Shown piece by piece: positions 5,779 through 6,216 of a stretch of 6,216 nt of DNA. Numbering within the stretch: position 1 is the first letter of the stretch; every line of letters starts with the position of its first letter. Position numbers and translations under genes: made by a program. The DNA comes from JBEDKD01 sp041172365 (GTDB lineage Bacteria > Cyanobacteriota > Cyanobacteriia > Cyanobacteriales > Microcoleaceae), in assembly GCA_041172365.1 (NCBI GenBank), contig JBEDKD010000434.1, positions 1-6,216 on the forward strand, in the 5' to 3' direction. The notes beneath the pieces are model-generated. The model was not told the DNA's origin and did no database searches. It saw nothing but the letters and a program-made list of their open reading frames with translations.

Positions 5779-5910
5779 TTAATTATAGCACAGTATGGTC
5801 AAACGCGATTCTCTCTCAAAGTTAAAGTCCCATGCCAACACTGTGCAGCCGATACCTAAAGAGCAACCGATGATGTTTGCGTCAGATCGGAATTTGGGGC
5901 GGTATCTCAT
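5779..5910 (-). other. unrecognised 43-codon ORF upstream of the antitoxin, doubtful
   Basis: An ATG at 5910 (minus) opens 43 codons ending with TAA at 5781-5779. It starts MRYRPKFRSD, then a hydrophobic Gly/Cys-containing stretch (residues 13-27), then FERESR. Its last codons include the extended -10 of the toxin-antitoxin operon. I recognise no family and see no strong ribosome binding site. It could be a gene remnant or chance. It overlaps a plus-strand mini-ORF at 5795-5917, so at most one is likely to be real. Confidence 0.15.
5782..5790 (-). promoter_or_regulatory. extended -10 promoter of the toxin-antitoxin operon
   Basis: The minus strand reads TGCTATAAT, a perfect TATAAT with the TG-n extension. 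No good -35 box sits 16-18 nt upstream; TTGACC (complement of 5797-5802) is only 9 nt away, so the extended -10 would have to carry recognition. Expected transcript start is near 5775, giving a leader of about 35 nt before the antitoxin ATG. The palindrome TAATT-T-AATTA (5775-5785) overlaps the -10 and could be an operator for autoregulation. Confidence 0.55.
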
Positions 5911-5917
5911 GGAATAA
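5795..5917 (+). other. unrecognised 40-codon ORF divergent from the antitoxin, doubtful
   Basis: An ATG at 5795 opens 40 codons, starting MVKRDSLSKLKSH and ending GRYLME before TAA (5915-5917). Composition is soluble and basic with no membrane segment. It begins 55 nt from the antitoxin start on the opposite strand, across the toxin-antitoxin promoter. There is no clear ribosome binding site and I recognise no family. It may be a fragment of a decayed gene, since this stretch is less AT-rich than its flanks. Confidence 0.18.
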
Positions 5918-5991
5918 ACAGCGCGAGGCCGATTTCCAAGCTCCCCCAGGGCTATTAGGACGTTCTTAATTGCTCAAACCCTTGTTTTCTT
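5918..5991. other. unassigned intergenic stretch
   Basis: This stretch holds no recognisable gene or RNA. Together with 5741-5917 and the repeat and AT-rich tail that follow, it forms the 476-nt region right of the antitoxin, whose only supported contents are the promoter, two doubtful mini-ORFs, the heptamer array and the terminal inverted repeat. Confidence 0.5.
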
Positions 5992-6151
5992 GCCTCTTCC
6001 TTCTTCCTTCTTGCCTCTTCCTTCTTGCCTCTTCCTTCTTGCCTCTTCCCTCATCCTTCTTCCCTCTTCCTTCTTCCCTCTTCCTTCTTCCTTCTTCCCT
6101 CTTCCTTCTTCCCTCTTCCTTCTTCCTTCTTCCTTCTTCCTTCTTCCTTCT
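5992..6151. repeat. heptanucleotide short tandem repeat array, 22 full units plus a partial
   Basis: Twenty-two gapless 7-nt units run from 5992 to 6145, followed by a six-base partial. Variants: CCTTCTT (13), GCCTCTT (4), CCCTCTT (4) and CCCTCAT (1). GCCTCTT units cluster on the left, CCCTCTT in the middle and pure CCTTCTT on the right, as expected from unit-by-unit slippage. Positions 6054-6151 form an uninterrupted 98-nt pyrimidine tract on the plus strand. This is a cyanobacterial STRR-type array. The Lys/Arg/Glu/Gly-rich and Leu/Pro/Ser-rich reading frames across it on the two strands are translation artefacts of the repeat. Confidence 0.95.
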
Positions 6152-6166
6152 ATACATAAAATGTTG

Positions 6167-6216
6167 ATTTTAAATTTTATATTTTATTTAGTGCAATTTA
6201 ATTTAAAATTTAAAAT
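6167..6216. repeat. 13-bp inverted repeat in the AT-rich tail
   Basis: ATTTTAAATTTTA (6167-6179) is perfectly complementary to TAAAATTTAAAAT (6204-6216) across a 24-nt spacer. The right arm ends exactly at the window edge, so its full extent is unknown. The composition is almost pure A+T, so chance or low-complexity origin is quite possible. It could also be a weak hairpin or the end of a small element. Confidence 0.4.

Noticed and set aside
5966..6167. Open frames on both strands through the heptamer array (Lys/Arg/Glu/Gly-rich on minus, Leu/Pro/Ser-rich on plus)
   Set aside because: Seven-nucleotide repeats without stop codons leave frames open automatically. No ribosome binding site or non-repeat domain is present.
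6164..6190. Promoter in the AT-rich tail (TTGATT and TATTTA)
   Set aside because: The spacer is 15 nt and both hexamers are poor. In nearly pure A+T sequence such matches are expected by chance.

Overview
The window looks like cyanobacterial chromosome. It is AT-rich with TTA/AAA-rich codon use, but it carries six exact HIP1 octamers (GCGATCGC), many one-off variants of them, and heptanucleotide short tandem repeats. All of these are typical of cyanobacteria. The genus cannot be fixed from the sequence alone.

Layout, left to right. Positions 1-146 hold a heptamer repeat array that enters from outside the window, followed by a short 14-nt tandem repeat. Positions 147-680 (+) encode adenylylsulfate kinase (cysC). 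Positions 681-856 hold about 2.3 copies of a 49/50-nt tandem unit, each starting with the same 15-nt palindrome. Positions 857-2455 (+) encode a secreted outer-membrane polysaccharide export protein (OPX/Wza-like) with one export domain and three SLBB domains. Positions 2606-4969 (+) encode a Wzz/Wzc-like polysaccharide co-polymerase fused to a BY-kinase ATPase domain with a C-terminal tyrosine cluster. A strong hairpin at 4979-4999 separates these genes from a convergent two-gene operon on the minus strand: a DUF433 antitoxin (5393-5740) followed by a DUF5615 PIN-like toxin (5030-5389). The right end (5741-6216) holds the operon promoter, two unrecognised overlapping mini-ORFs, a clean array of 22 heptamers (5992-6151) and a very AT-rich tail with a 13-bp inverted repeat.

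The OPX and co-polymerase genes encode the envelope-spanning part of a Wzx/Wzy-type export route: an outer-membrane exit channel, and an inner-membrane chain-length regulator and tyrosine kinase. CysC makes PAPS, the sulfate donor. Its position beside these genes is compatible with export of a sulfated polysaccharide, but no sulfotransferase, polymerase, flippase or glycosyltransferase lies inside the window, so this is an inference. The toxin-antitoxin pair is an independent module with its own promoter and probably its own terminator.

I saw no convincing wholly new system. The items most worth a second look are the repeat-palindrome unit between cysC and the OPX gene, the same-frame TGA-AAC-GTG junction of the toxin-antitoxin pair, the altered kinase motifs of the Wzc-like protein, and the small ORFs over the toxin-antitoxin promoter.
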